Of a DNA stretch of 64,000 bases, positions 1 through 8,787 are shown in pieces. Numbering within the stretch: the first letter of the stretch is position 1; every line of letters starts with the position of its first letter. This DNA is from Legionella sainthelensi (lineage in GTDB: Bacteria > Pseudomonadota > Gammaproteobacteria > Legionellales > Legionellaceae), in the NCBI RefSeq assembly GCF_900637685.1, contig NZ_LR134388.1:1189501-1253500 (forward strand). The letters run 5' to 3'. The notes beneath the pieces are model-generated. The model did no database searches. It was given only the letters and a program-made list of their open reading frames with translations, and had not been told where the DNA came from. The position numbers were made by a program, and so were the translations under genes.

Positions 1-39
1 TTAACCTTAGTGTGGCAAGCTATAGCTCACCAGAGATTT

Positions 40-1023
40 TTATGAGGGTTTTAAAATGGAGCCTAAGTCGTTTTTATTGCCCTTAGTAAAATACGCCATC
101 AACATGTAAACAGCAACCGCCCCGGCAATAGCTAATCCACTGTAAAATATAGAGTTTTTTAAAAAACCATTCGACTCAGGTTTTTTTCCATCTGGAGCGC
201 TAGAGACTATCGATTTTTTTTCTGGAGGAATAGTGATTTTATGCTCTTCATTCCTGATTGGAGATTGGGGATTCTCTTCATCAAGTGACGCGTTGATAGC
301 AACTTGGTAGCGCTGTAGTAGACTTTCCCATTGATTTCTATGTTTCTCTTCGTAACTCTCAGCCTCTTCTTTAGATACGGTACTATGATTGTTTTCGAGA
401 TTGGATTGTTCAAAAAACTCTAAATATCTTGTGTGTATGCCATCAATTGATTCTGCAAAGTCTTTGTCGCTATAACGTGTTTTAGCGTTATGTTTTAATC
501 GTATTTGTGCTTTTTGGGGTATTGAATTATCTAGATCCATATCTGGATTTTCTTTAATGTTTTTAACCAGATCAAAAACTTGAAAAGCAATCTGCGCACT
601 GTCATATTCGCATAGTTTTTGTGTTCGTGTCATTGCTACAGAGGCAGATGAACAATCGATTCCCGCAAATTCTCCTATTTTTTGGAGCTGAGCTAATTGT
701 TTTTCAACTTCAGTTGTTGAATTTTTTTCGTCAAGTATCCATCCGGCATAAGCTCTTGTATGTTCTTGTTCTAAGTAAAATTTTACCTGGTTAAAAAGAG
801 TGCCAAAATGTTTTGAATCATTTAATTTACTTGCTGATGGATTTTCTATATCAACAACCAATTGTTCTGCAAATCCTAATAATTCGTTGATTTCAGCGAA
901 GACGAGTTTTGTATTATAGCGTGCATCGCGAACCACTCTTTCGGTAGTTAATGCAATATATTTTTTAATTTGAGTATCAATCAATTGACCTAAAAATTCG
1001 AATAATTCTTTTTTATGTTTCAT
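40..1023 (-). CDS. Hypothetical protein with C-terminal membrane anchor
   Basis: A 327-residue protein that I do not recognise. The first 270 or so residues are polar, mostly helical in appearance and rich in Glu, Lys and Gln. A single hydrophobic segment lies near the C-terminus (roughly residues 293-312, starting NSIFYSGLAIAGAVAVYML) and is followed by a short basic tail, so it looks tail-anchored. There is no signal peptide. It is transcribed away from the TPR-like gene, with 162 bp between the two starts. The composition resembles lineage-specific Legionella proteins, some of which are type IV secretion substrates, but nothing here proves secretion. Confidence 0.75.
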   Translation of the reverse strand: MKHKKELFEFLGQLIDTQIKKYIALTTERVVRDARYNTKLVFAEINELLGFAEQLVVDIENPSASKLNDSKHFGTLFNQVKFYLEQEHTRAYAGWILDEKNSTTEVEKQLAQLQKIGEFAGIDCSSASVAMTRTQKLCEYDSAQIAFQVFDLVKNIKENPDMDLDNSIPQKAQIRLKHNAKTRYSDKDFAESIDGIHTRYLEFFEQSNLENNHSTVSKEEAESYEEKHRNQWESLLQRYQVAINASLDEENPQSPIRNEEHKITIPPEKKSIVSSAPDGKKPESNGFLKNSIFYSGLAIAGAVAVYMLMAYFTKGNKNDLGSILKPS

Positions 1024-1185
1024 CGTGTTTCCCTTCTTATTTTGAGCAAGTAGATTATCTTATGACTTTAATTGATGCAATTAAATCATCTTGTTTGAGC
1101 TTATTTTTCTCCATTTGTGGAGGGTGTTACTTATTCTTCTTCACTTATCTTAAAAGCTTTATATACTAAATAAGGAGGAGATTCT

Positions 1186-2502
1186 TTGTTAGGAAATACT
1201 ATGGAAACCGAGCGTGGGTTATTAGTGACTACTCAGTCATCGCAAGTAATAGAAAGCATTGATCATTTCCATCATCAAATCCTTGCTGCAGGTAAAGAAC
1301 CCCATTTCATTTTAGAGGCTGTTAAAAAACATCCTGATAATTTGCTTCTCCAGGTATATGCCGCCTCATTTTATCTTTATGGTCAAACTAATCCTGCTAC
1401 AGTGAGAGCTAAAGAACATTTATTTCACGCTGAAAAATCGTTGTACTCAGCAAGTTTAAGAGAAAAATTAGCGTATCAAGCAGCTAAAGCCTGGATGCGC
1501 TTGGATTATCACGGTGCTTTAACTTTGTTATCGGCTCTAACTACGATTTATCCACGTGATACTTTAGCCGCAAAATTTGCTGAATGGTTATATTATTGTA
1601 CTGGGCAAGCATACAATAGCCATCATTATTTAGCATTTTGCGAGCGCATTGCCCCTTATAATCAAGATGAATCTCATTTTATAGCCATGCATTCTTTTGC
1701 AGCTGAGTTATCGGGACATTTATCGGATGCACAGAGTTTGGCAGAGAAAGCTCTTTCACTCGAAACACTCACGCCATGGGCACATCATACTTTAGCTCAC
1801 ATTTATCTTAATACTAATAATTTGGCAAAAGGAATTGCTGTTTTAGAGACGTTTCGAGTAAGTTGGAAAGACATTTCGCCACTTTTGCGAGGTCATAATA
1901 GTTGGCATTTAGCTTTATTTTACCTTGCATTACGACAAGCAGAAAAAGTAATGGCCTTATACCCTTATATTTTTGGTTATGCTCCAGAAGTGATTACTGA
2001 GCAAATAGATGCCCTATCTTTATTATGGCGATTAGACATGGCAGGATTTCCCCAATTAAATCAGCTTAAAATTATTGCGAGTTATCTGGATGAGAATCCT
2101 TATACTCATTATATTGGTTTTAATACAATTCATTATATCTATTGCCTCGCGCGTTTAGGGCACGAAGTGGAGGCGCAAAAAGCTATTTTGTCCATTGAAA
2201 AATACGCTAGAATCCTGCCCAAAGGATACAGTCGGAAACTTTGGCACGAAGTGGTTTTACCTTTATGCAAAGGGATATATGCTTTTGTTACTAATGATTT
2301 TCAAGCTGCTTGTGATTTTATGACTCCTTGTATTTCGAGACGTACAGAAATTGGAGGCAGTGATGCTCAATCTGAAATTTTAGCGCAGACTTATTTGCTT
2401 TGTTTATTGCAGACCAATAAGAAAAAAGCAGCTAAAGAGTATTTTAACCTTCATTTGCTGCATTACAAAGGAACGCCTTTAGCTGCGTTCTGGTTTGCTT
2501 GA
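1186..2502 (+). CDS. TPR-like repeat protein
   Basis: A 438-residue, wholly helical-looking protein with degenerate tetratricopeptide-type helix pairs; for example the segment around residues 190-215 carries the small/large residue spacing of a TPR (LTPWAHHTLAHIYLNT). It resembles the TPR-38-like family, probably a cytoplasmic scaffold, but the function is unknown. The TTG at 1186 is chosen as start because a near-perfect Shine-Dalgarno (AAGGAGGAG, 1172-1180) lies five bases upstream; the ATG at 1201 is too far from it. The gene ends five bases from the convergent KAS III gene, leaving no room for a separate terminator. Confidence 0.8.
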   Translation: MLGNTMETERGLLVTTQSSQVIESIDHFHHQILAAGKEPHFILEAVKKHPDNLLLQVYAASFYLYGQTNPATVRAKEHLFHAEKSLYSASLREKLAYQAAKAWMRLDYHGALTLLSALTTIYPRDTLAAKFAEWLYYCTGQAYNSHHYLAFCERIAPYNQDESHFIAMHSFAAELSGHLSDAQSLAEKALSLETLTPWAHHTLAHIYLNTNNLAKGIAVLETFRVSWKDISPLLRGHNSWHLALFYLALRQAEKVMALYPYIFGYAPEVITEQIDALSLLWRLDMAGFPQLNQLKIIASYLDENPYTHYIGFNTIHYIYCLARLGHEVEAQKAILSIEKYARILPKGYSRKLWHEVVLPLCKGIYAFVTNDFQAACDFMTPCISRRTEIGGSDAQSEILAQTYLLCLLQTNKKKAAKEYFNLHLLHYKGTPLAAFWFA

Positions 2503-2507
2503 ACTGT

Positions 2508-3518
2508 TTAAATTACCTCTAAAAGAGCGCTAGCAGCAATTCCACCACCACCTGCGGCAACCAAGAGGACCTTATCTTTTTTCTTCATGTCTGCATGTTC
2601 ACGCAAATAATCAAGAGCGATGCCTACGCTTGAGCCTGATGTATTCCCTGTTTCTTCCACCGTTTTGATGACACGCTCTTCAGGAAAACCTAATTGCCTG
2701 GCTACAGATAATACTAAGTTCTTGTTTCCTTGATGAGGTACCAACCATTGAATGTCTGTAGTGGAAAGATTTAATGCCTTGAGAAACTCTTGCGCTCCAT
2801 CTACCATACCATGCACTGCTTTAACAAATAAGGCGGTATTTTCCTTGATGGTGATGTAAAACTGATTGGGATCAGTGCACTTTGCTGCAGGTAATTGCGA
2901 TCCTCCTGCTGGAGTAGATACCGTATCACCGACTTCTCCATCAGCAAATAATGAAGAGGCAATAAAACGAAAATCTGCATTTTCCTTATCGGTAGAAATA
3001 AGGCAAGCAGCCGCTCCATCACCAAAAAGAACACTGGTCGCAAAATTATTTTTATTTAAAAATTTGGAACGAATTTCGCTGGCGATTAATAATACATTTC
3101 CCATACTTGCTTGAGTAATAGCCACACCAGTATGCAAACCGACAACGAAACCTGCGCAAGCAGCCCCTACATCAAAAGCACCAATATTTTGCAATCCGAG
3201 CCGATGCTGGACTAGAGGGCTAGTAGGTGGGGCAAGGTAATCTCCTGAAATTGTAGCCAGTATCAGTTGGTTGACTTTATTTTTTTCGTAAGGTTTTGCC
3301 GCAAAAAGTTTTTCTGCTGCAAGTACTGCCAAATCACTACATGCTTGTTCCTCATTGACCCAGCGTCTGTTTCTGATTCCTGTTGAGAAGCTGATCAAAG
3401 TAGGAGTTTGAGTACTACTCATCCAATTAAGTACATCTTGGTTACTCATCACCTTTTCTGGCAATGCAGTGAATGGTCCTTTAAGATAAATATTTTTTTC
3501 TGCACGTAACAAATTCAT
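2508..3518 (-). CDS. 3-oxoacyl-ACP synthase III family (KAS III) enzyme
   Basis: A 336-residue thiolase-fold condensing enzyme. The KAS III catalytic triad is complete: Cys121 in GAACAGF, His262 in VPHQGN and Asn292 in ETGNTSGSS. The glycine-rich C-terminal loop (AAGGGGIAASALL) is also present. Family members condense an acyl-CoA or acyl-ACP starter with malonyl-ACP. It is the last gene of the leftward unit and overlaps the preceding reductase by four bases (ATGA), so they are translationally coupled. A second, divergent KAS III lies at the head of the same unit, so this is unlikely to be the housekeeping FabH. It probably acts on an intermediate carried by the cluster ACP. Confidence 0.92.
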   Translation of the reverse strand: MNLLRAEKNIYLKGPFTALPEKVMSNQDVLNWMSSTQTPTLISFSTGIRNRRWVNEEQACSDLAVLAAEKLFAAKPYEKNKVNQLILATISGDYLAPPTSPLVQHRLGLQNIGAFDVGAACAGFVVGLHTGVAITQASMGNVLLIASEIRSKFLNKNNFATSVLFGDGAAACLISTDKENADFRFIASSLFADGEVGDTVSTPAGGSQLPAAKCTDPNQFYITIKENTALFVKAVHGMVDGAQEFLKALNLSTTDIQWLVPHQGNKNLVLSVARQLGFPEERVIKTVEETGNTSGSSVGIALDYLREHADMKKKDKVLLVAAGGGGIAASALLEVI

Positions 3519-4270
3519 GATGAGAGTAATCCTTCTGAGCGCATGAGGGGTAACCCACCGCTTACGGTGAGCACTGAGCCTGTCATAAATGAAGTTTTGG
3601 ACAATAATGGATCTAGGGCTTCAGCAACTTGATCTGTTTCTCCCATCCTGCCTTGAGGAATAATTTGCGCCATTTTTTGTTGGTAGGCTTCTTTTTTCCA
3701 GAATTGCTCTGTTCTTGATGTTTTAATCAATCCAACCCGCACGATATTGGATAAAATATTTTGCGCACTATAATCTACCGCCAGATTTAAAAATAAACCT
3801 TCCAAAGCAGCTTTAACCGTGCAGTATGCGCCATAGCGGCTGGTTCCTGTGATGGCAGAAAGGCTGGAAATTAAAATGAGCCGTCCAAATTTATTCGCTA
3901 ATAAGGAAGGCAATAATCGATGAATCAACCACATATTTCCGTGCAAATTGTCATCAATATAAGTACGCAATGACGGATAAGATAAGGCGTGTAATTTGCG
4001 CAGTTGATTTACCCGCGTAAACGCATTGAAAATGATGCCGTCTAACGGTTCCTGGAGTAGATTTTGCAGCGCATCTTGACTGGCCTCTGGGTTCGAAAAA
4101 TGATACACGAAACCCTGGATATCCATATCTTGATGCTTATAGTGCGCCAATGTTTTATTTAAGCTGTCTTGATTAGAGCAGGTTATAATGATTTTATCAC
4201 CCAATTGTAAACGTCGTTTGGCAATTGCTTGGGCAATATCAGAAGATCCTCCCGTAATTAAAATCTTCAT
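3515..4270 (-). CDS. SDR-family oxidoreductase (FabG-like ketoreductase)
   Basis: A 251-residue short-chain dehydrogenase/reductase. The N-terminal nucleotide-binding loop reads TGGSSDIAQAI (residues 6-16), a variant in which the usual second and third glycines are replaced. The catalytic Ser at about 135, Tyr149 and Lys153 (YCTVK) are present. Family members reduce a 3-ketoacyl thioester with NAD(P)H. It overlaps the ACP gene upstream by four bases and the KAS III downstream by four bases, so it belongs to a tightly coupled block. The likely role is reduction of the beta-keto group made by one of the two condensing enzymes; the exact substrate is inferred only from context. Confidence 0.9.
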   Translation of the reverse strand: MKILITGGSSDIAQAIAKRRLQLGDKIIITCSNQDSLNKTLAHYKHQDMDIQGFVYHFSNPEASQDALQNLLQEPLDGIIFNAFTRVNQLRKLHALSYPSLRTYIDDNLHGNMWLIHRLLPSLLANKFGRLILISSLSAITGTSRYGAYCTVKAALEGLFLNLAVDYSAQNILSNIVRVGLIKTSRTEQFWKKEAYQQKMAQIIPQGRMGETDQVAEALDPLLSKTSFMTGSVLTVSGGLPLMRSEGLLSS

Positions 4271-4500
4271 TGAGCCCCCAAATCGATTAAGTGTTTGGCA
4301 ATGCTATCTATGGACTCATAATGTTCTTTAACTAAAGGCATTACTGGAATCTTAATCTTAAATTCACGCTCCAACTCAATGATTAATAAAGCTAACATCA
4401 AACTATCGAGCCCACCTTGTTCTAATTGAGCATGTGAATCTTCTGGAAGATTGTTTAAACCAATTCGTTCTAATGCATTGCGAATTCGTTGAGTATGCAT
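4267..4500 (-). CDS. Acyl carrier protein
   Basis: A 77-residue acidic protein with the phosphopantetheine attachment motif GLDSLM; Ser33 is the expected site. The length and the helix pattern after the motif (LALLIIELEREF) are typical of a free-standing ACP. It sits between the acyl-AMP ligase gene (four bases upstream) and the SDR gene (four-base overlap), which points to a dedicated carrier for this cluster rather than the fatty-acid synthase AcpP. The fatty acyl-AMP ligase or the shorter ligase probably loads it. Confidence 0.93.
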   Translation of the reverse strand: MHTQRIRNALERIGLNNLPEDSHAQLEQGGLDSLMLALLIIELEREFKIKIPVMPLVKEHYESIDSIAKHLIDLGAQ

Positions 4501-4504
4501 GTAT

Positions 4505-5848
4505 TTATTCCTTGTAAGTGCTTAAGAGTAGTGCTTTTCTATCAAGCTTTCCATGTTGATTACGGGGGAGCTTTTCTAATAATTGCACACTAATAGGAAA
4601 CTTTTTGGGTAAAAAATATTGTTTGAATTGTTCAGTAAGCATTTGCTCTGTCTTATGAGTGCTGAATGTCCCTCTTTCCAGACAGACAAGTAAACGAACC
4701 CCATAAAGTTCATCCGCCAGGGGGAGTACAATTGCTTCTTTAATTTCTGCAAATTGACAAATTTGGTGCTCTATATCAATTAAATTTACTTTTTCACCAC
4801 CTATATTGACTATATAATCCAGACGCCCTTTAATACTTACTAAGCCGGAAGGGAGTATCTCAGCTAAATCTCCAGTGTAAAACCAACCATTTTTGATTTT
4901 AGATGATGTTTCATCCCCAAGATAACCGAGCATAAGTTGGCTTCCTTTGATGAGCAACTCATGCTCCTCCGATAAACCTACTTGCCAATCACCTACTGGA
5001 TATCCTGCATAATCTTTGAGAAATAACGGGTCGTTACTGGAGTAGGTTAAAACGCGAGGTGATGCTTCGGTTAAACCGTAATTGTTATAAACCAGGGCAT
5101 TAGGAAATGTCTGGATTAGGTGTTCACGTAAGTGCAGGGCCAAAGGCGCTCCGGCAGAAACTACAGCCTTTATTTTTGCTGTACTGTCGGGATAGAGTGC
5201 TGCCATTTTAGTTATAGCGACCCAATGAGATGGTACGCCACTCCACATTTGAGGCGCTATTCCGGTTTCCAAAAGGTTTTTAATGTCCGTAAATTGGGTT
5301 ACTAATTGGGTTTTTATTCCAGCGATTAATCCAGGAAGTAGTTGACCCAGCAATCCAAAAGAGTACGATAAGGGTAAAAATAATAGTTGATCGTTTATCT
5401 TATAAAATTCTAATGCTTTGATTACTGCATGAGAATTGGCAATAATATTGTTCAAAGAAAGCTGAACTGCTTTCGTTTGTCCGGTACTGCCTGAAGTAAA
5501 AAGTACCAGAGCTAATTCTGGATGATGTTGATTCTGATTATTCTCTTGCAGCTCTAGAAGCTCCCCAGCCTCATTAATAGTCATGTTGGTACTTAAAATG
5601 GTTCTTTTTTGCTGATCAGATTCTTGATGAGAAATCAGGGCAACGGGCTTGCCAATATTTAGAGAGGCTAATAATTGAATGACAAATAAAGGATGGCTCC
5701 TTGCTTGCAAAACAAGTATTCCTGGCGGTAGTTTTTTCAATCGCAAAGACATCTTTTGGATTTCTACAGTTAACTCAGCAAAACTTAAGTCTTGATCTTC
5801 GCAGCTTAATGCAATTTTATGAGGAAAGTTTTGGGCCAGAAATCGCAT
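4505..5848 (-). CDS. AMP-binding acyl ligase (ANL superfamily), short form
   Basis: A 447-residue adenylating enzyme, shorter than the usual 500-550. Core motifs are visible: the P-loop TSGSTGQTK at residues 118-126, GLTEASPR, YTGDL, the hinge region GRLDYIVNIGGEK, and a C-terminal catalytic lysine in NQHGKLDR. It should activate a carboxylic acid with ATP and pass it to CoA or, given its position four bases upstream of the ACP gene, to the ACP. It lies immediately downstream of the fatty acyl-AMP ligase, so the unit contains two distinct adenylating enzymes, which suggests that two different acids enter the pathway. The substrate cannot be read from the sequence. Confidence 0.9.
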   Translation of the reverse strand: MRFLAQNFPHKIALSCEDQDLSFAELTVEIQKMSLRLKKLPPGILVLQARSHPLFVIQLLASLNIGKPVALISHQESDQQKRTILSTNMTINEAGELLELQENNQNQHHPELALVLFTSGSTGQTKAVQLSLNNIIANSHAVIKALEFYKINDQLLFLPLSYSFGLLGQLLPGLIAGIKTQLVTQFTDIKNLLETGIAPQMWSGVPSHWVAITKMAALYPDSTAKIKAVVSAGAPLALHLREHLIQTFPNALVYNNYGLTEASPRVLTYSSNDPLFLKDYAGYPVGDWQVGLSEEHELLIKGSQLMLGYLGDETSSKIKNGWFYTGDLAEILPSGLVSIKGRLDYIVNIGGEKVNLIDIEHQICQFAEIKEAIVLPLADELYGVRLLVCLERGTFSTHKTEQMLTEQFKQYFLPKKFPISVQLLEKLPRNQHGKLDRKALLLSTYKE

Positions 5849-5851
5849 GCT

Positions 5852-7597
5852 TTATCCCTCAACCTTATTTAATTTCCAAGTGGCTACGACTGGAAGTGTA
5901 TTATCCAATAAATGTTGACGACAAAAGTTTCTTCGAATTTTACCACTGGTTGTATGGGGCATGGATTTCAGTGGAATCAGTACTATATGATGAATCTCAA
6001 GTTGATGTGTTTGATAAACCAGCTCAAAAATAGTATTGAATAACGACTCTTGTTCTTCAGCCTCTAGAAAACGGTTTTTTACTTCACACATCACTGTCAA
6101 CTCATATTCATGATCAGTTTGTGTTACAAACGCAGCACACTTGCCAAGAAGCTTATGTATTGGGTGATGTAAAATAGAATATTCAATATCTTGCGGATAA
6201 TGGTTTTTTCCATAGAGAATAATTAAATCTTTAATACGACCAGTAACGTAGAGTTCCTCTTCATGAATGAAGCCCAGATCGCCTGTTCTTAGATATTCTT
6301 GATGTGTCGCATCATCTTTAATTTTTCCATGAAATGCATGTTTTGTTTCTTTTTCTTGCTCCCAATAACCATGCGCTACACTATCACTTTGCACCCAAAT
6401 TTCACCTACTTGATCATGAGTACAAAGAGTCAAGGTATCTGGATCAACAATTTTTACTGTTTGAATTAATTTTCCACAACCGACTAAGCGATGACTTTGA
6501 GAACTTCCTTCTTCAGCAAAATGAACGCGATGATCTTGATACTGTTCTTTGGCTAAAGTGAGTGTATTGTAAGGAGTAAAAGGAGAGTGACCTGTTACAA
6601 ATAAAGTGGCTTCTGCGAGACCGTAACAGGGATAAAACGCATTTTTATTAAATCCATAATCTTTAAATGCGTGATAAAAATGTTCCAGCGTCTCTTGGCG
6701 AATGGGTTCAGCACCATTAAATGCAATTCCCCATGAACTTAAATCTAATCCTTGTTTTTTTTCTTCTTTAATCCGTTTGACACAATAATCATAAGCAAAA
6801 TTAGGACTTCCACTAATGGTTGCTTTGTATTTGCTGATATTTTGCAACCATGACAAAGGATTTTGTAAAAAAGAGAATGGAGACATCATTAACACTGGAA
6901 AGCCTCCATAAATAGGGGTCAGAATACAGCCAATTAATCCCATATCATGATGAGGTGGAAGCCAACTAAAAAATATTGTTTCATCACTCATAGCATAAGC
7001 GCGGTATATCTTATGTGAATTATCCAGTAAATTATTATGGCTGATTATCACTCCTTTAGGATGCATGGTAGATCCTGAAGTATATTGCAGGAAAGCAATA
7101 GTATCTCGGTTAATCTTAGGAGGGTGCCATTCAATACTTTGGGTTAATTTTAATTCCTCGATGGTGATGCAAGGTATTTGATCAATATGAGGTGCTCCCT
7201 CTGGGCCGGAATCACTGAATTTATTTACATGGTCTGAGGTCATAATTGCAAATGCTGGTTTTGCATTACTCATAATCCGATGTGCTTTTTCAAGTAATTT
7301 TTTTTGAGCAGGGGGATGAATAGGAACCGCGATGCATCCTGCGTAAAGACAGCCAAAAAAAGCTTGAATGAATGGAAGTCCAGGAGAAAATAATAATAAG
7401 ATTCTATCCCCAGGTTGCGCTCCGCGGATTTGCAACATGGCAGCAATTGCTCTAGCGTGTTGATCCAAATCCGAATAAGTCATTTTCTCTTCTAAATCTT
7501 TATTAATAAAAGTACAACTTACCTTGTTTGGAGTATTTTGGGCTCTCAGTCGAACAACATCCACTAGAGATGGACAGTGAATTATTTCTTTATTCAT
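5852..7597 (-). CDS. Fatty acyl-AMP ligase (FAAL-like)
   Basis: A 581-residue ANL enzyme of the FAAL/FadD32-like branch. Visible motifs are TSGSTMHPKG (residues 173-182), the FAAL-typical PPHHDMGLIG, CYGLAEATLFVTG, RTGDLGFIHEEELYVTGR, and a C-terminal TTSGKIRR with the catalytic lysine. FAALs make acyl-adenylates and transfer them to an ACP rather than to CoA. I start it at the ATG at 7597, which overlaps the stop of the upstream KAS III gene (ATGAATAA) and has AAGGATAGAG just upstream; a 14-residue longer reading from 7639 is possible but less likely. Its role is probably loading a fatty acid onto the cluster ACP. Confidence 0.92.
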   Translation of the reverse strand: MNKEIIHCPSLVDVVRLRAQNTPNKVSCTFINKDLEEKMTYSDLDQHARAIAAMLQIRGAQPGDRILLLFSPGLPFIQAFFGCLYAGCIAVPIHPPAQKKLLEKAHRIMSNAKPAFAIMTSDHVNKFSDSGPEGAPHIDQIPCITIEELKLTQSIEWHPPKINRDTIAFLQYTSGSTMHPKGVIISHNNLLDNSHKIYRAYAMSDETIFFSWLPPHHDMGLIGCILTPIYGGFPVLMMSPFSFLQNPLSWLQNISKYKATISGSPNFAYDYCVKRIKEEKKQGLDLSSWGIAFNGAEPIRQETLEHFYHAFKDYGFNKNAFYPCYGLAEATLFVTGHSPFTPYNTLTLAKEQYQDHRVHFAEEGSSQSHRLVGCGKLIQTVKIVDPDTLTLCTHDQVGEIWVQSDSVAHGYWEQEKETKHAFHGKIKDDATHQEYLRTGDLGFIHEEELYVTGRIKDLIILYGKNHYPQDIEYSILHHPIHKLLGKCAAFVTQTDHEYELTVMCEVKNRFLEAEEQESLFNTIFELVYQTHQLEIHHIVLIPLKSMPHTTSGKIRRNFCRQHLLDNTLPVVATWKLNKVEG

Positions 7598-8654
7598 CTC
7601 TATCCTTATTCGTGTGATATTGCAAGATTTGTCCTGCATAAGAAAGTCCTCCGCCTACGCTCATCAGGAGTATCTTTCCAGAACGGTCAAAAATTTTTTC
7701 TTCTACTGCTCTTGCTAAGGAATAGAGAATAGATGCACCACCAATATTACCAATTAAGTCGGCGTCCCATATAATGGCCTTGTTCATCATGTGATGCTCT
7801 TGAAGGACTTGAGCAATTAGTTTGCGATTTACTTGATGGGGGATAATCCAGGTGATGGATTTTCTGTCTTCCTCAGTGGGTAATAAATGAGCTAACATGT
7901 GCTTGTACTTATTATAGGCAAGTTCTTTCATGAGTGTTTCATCACCGACCAGATGATAACCTATTGTATCTAACTGTTCTTGTGTGGGTGGAAAAACACC
8001 TTGAGTTGTAAACGCCTCAACATATTTTCCATCAGTAGAAAAAAAGGTCTTTTCAACAGAAAATGCACCCCTTGCACTTTTTTCCAGAAATAGGGCCGCA
8101 GCACCGTCTGCCAATCCAATCCATGTTTTTTCATTTTCTGGATCGATGACCTTGGATAATGTTTCTGCGCAGCTGACCAGCACATTTTCATAACCAAGAG
8201 CCATTAAAGCATAAGCAAGATGCAAAGTGGACAATGAAGTGGAGCATCCAGTTTTTAAATCATAGGCTGGAGCATCAACTCCTAGATGTCCCAAAACAGC
8301 AGCAGCTTGTGATCCTGTGAAACGTTTATTTGTGGTAGAGCCCAGTAAAAAAGCATGAATTCTGGAAATGCTATTATCTGTAAATAGCTTTTGCACGGCT
8401 GAAGTAGCGAGAGACTCAGCAGTTAATTCCCTTGAGTTATCCATATCTTCCCATGGTTTATGGCACCAGTAACGAGAATAAAAACCAAACTCCTCTCCGA
8501 TTTTTTCGGCAAACTTTTCTAAAAAGGACACAGACTTATCTGATGTTCTTGGAAAGTTTTGCAAAATTTCTAGATTAGAAATCGGTGGAGAATTAGGTAG
8601 AACTCGAGATGCAGCGGTAATATCAAAACGAATATTTGGTCGCAAAATAACCAT
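7590..8654 (-). CDS. KAS III-like condensing enzyme, first gene of the leftward unit
   Basis: A 354-residue KAS III-like protein distinct from the one at 2508-3518. The triad residues are Cys137 (KTGCSTSL), His273 (IIPHQVN) and Asn303 (IGNIGGAS), so it should be active. The C-terminal glycine loop is MSVGGGLSYAG. It is the first gene of the leftward unit and overlaps the FAAL gene by eight bases. Two KAS III enzymes with an ACP and two ligases fit head-to-head condensation or starter selection in a secondary lipid pathway rather than primary fatty-acid synthesis. Confidence 0.9.
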   Translation of the reverse strand: MVILRPNIRFDITAASRVLPNSPPISNLEILQNFPRTSDKSVSFLEKFAEKIGEEFGFYSRYWCHKPWEDMDNSRELTAESLATSAVQKLFTDNSISRIHAFLLGSTTNKRFTGSQAAAVLGHLGVDAPAYDLKTGCSTSLSTLHLAYALMALGYENVLVSCAETLSKVIDPENEKTWIGLADGAAALFLEKSARGAFSVEKTFFSTDGKYVEAFTTQGVFPPTQEQLDTIGYHLVGDETLMKELAYNKYKHMLAHLLPTEEDRKSITWIIPHQVNRKLIAQVLQEHHMMNKAIIWDADLIGNIGGASILYSLARAVEEKIFDRSGKILLMSVGGGLSYAGQILQYHTNKDRDE

Positions 8655-8706
8655 AATTTACCCTTATTATTTCATTTTTTAAAACGATGGATGCATAGGT
8701 GCTTCA

Positions 8707-8712
8707 ATTATA
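8707..8712 (-). promoter_or_regulatory. Candidate -10 element for the leftward biosynthetic unit
   Basis: On the minus strand a perfect TATAAT lies 52 bases upstream of the first KAS III start at 8654. No convincing -35 hexamer is seen at the right distance, so the promoter may need an activator. It lies only 17 bases from the -35 box of the rightward promoter, so the two units could be co-regulated. Confidence 0.4.
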
Positions 8713-8728
8713 GCCCTTTTTTTTAAAA

Positions 8729-8757
8729 TTGACCTAGATAATTACGAGGTGTATATT
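8729..8757 (+). promoter_or_regulatory. Sigma-70-type promoter for the rightward biosynthetic unit
   Basis: TTGACC at 8729-8734 is followed after exactly 17 bases by TATATT at 8752-8757, 30 bases before the carboxyltransferase ATG. This matches the consensus -35 and -10 elements well. Transcription would start close to the start codon, giving a short leader. Confidence 0.6.
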
Positions 8758-8787
8758 TTATATAGTTTTATTTAAAAATGAATAAAT

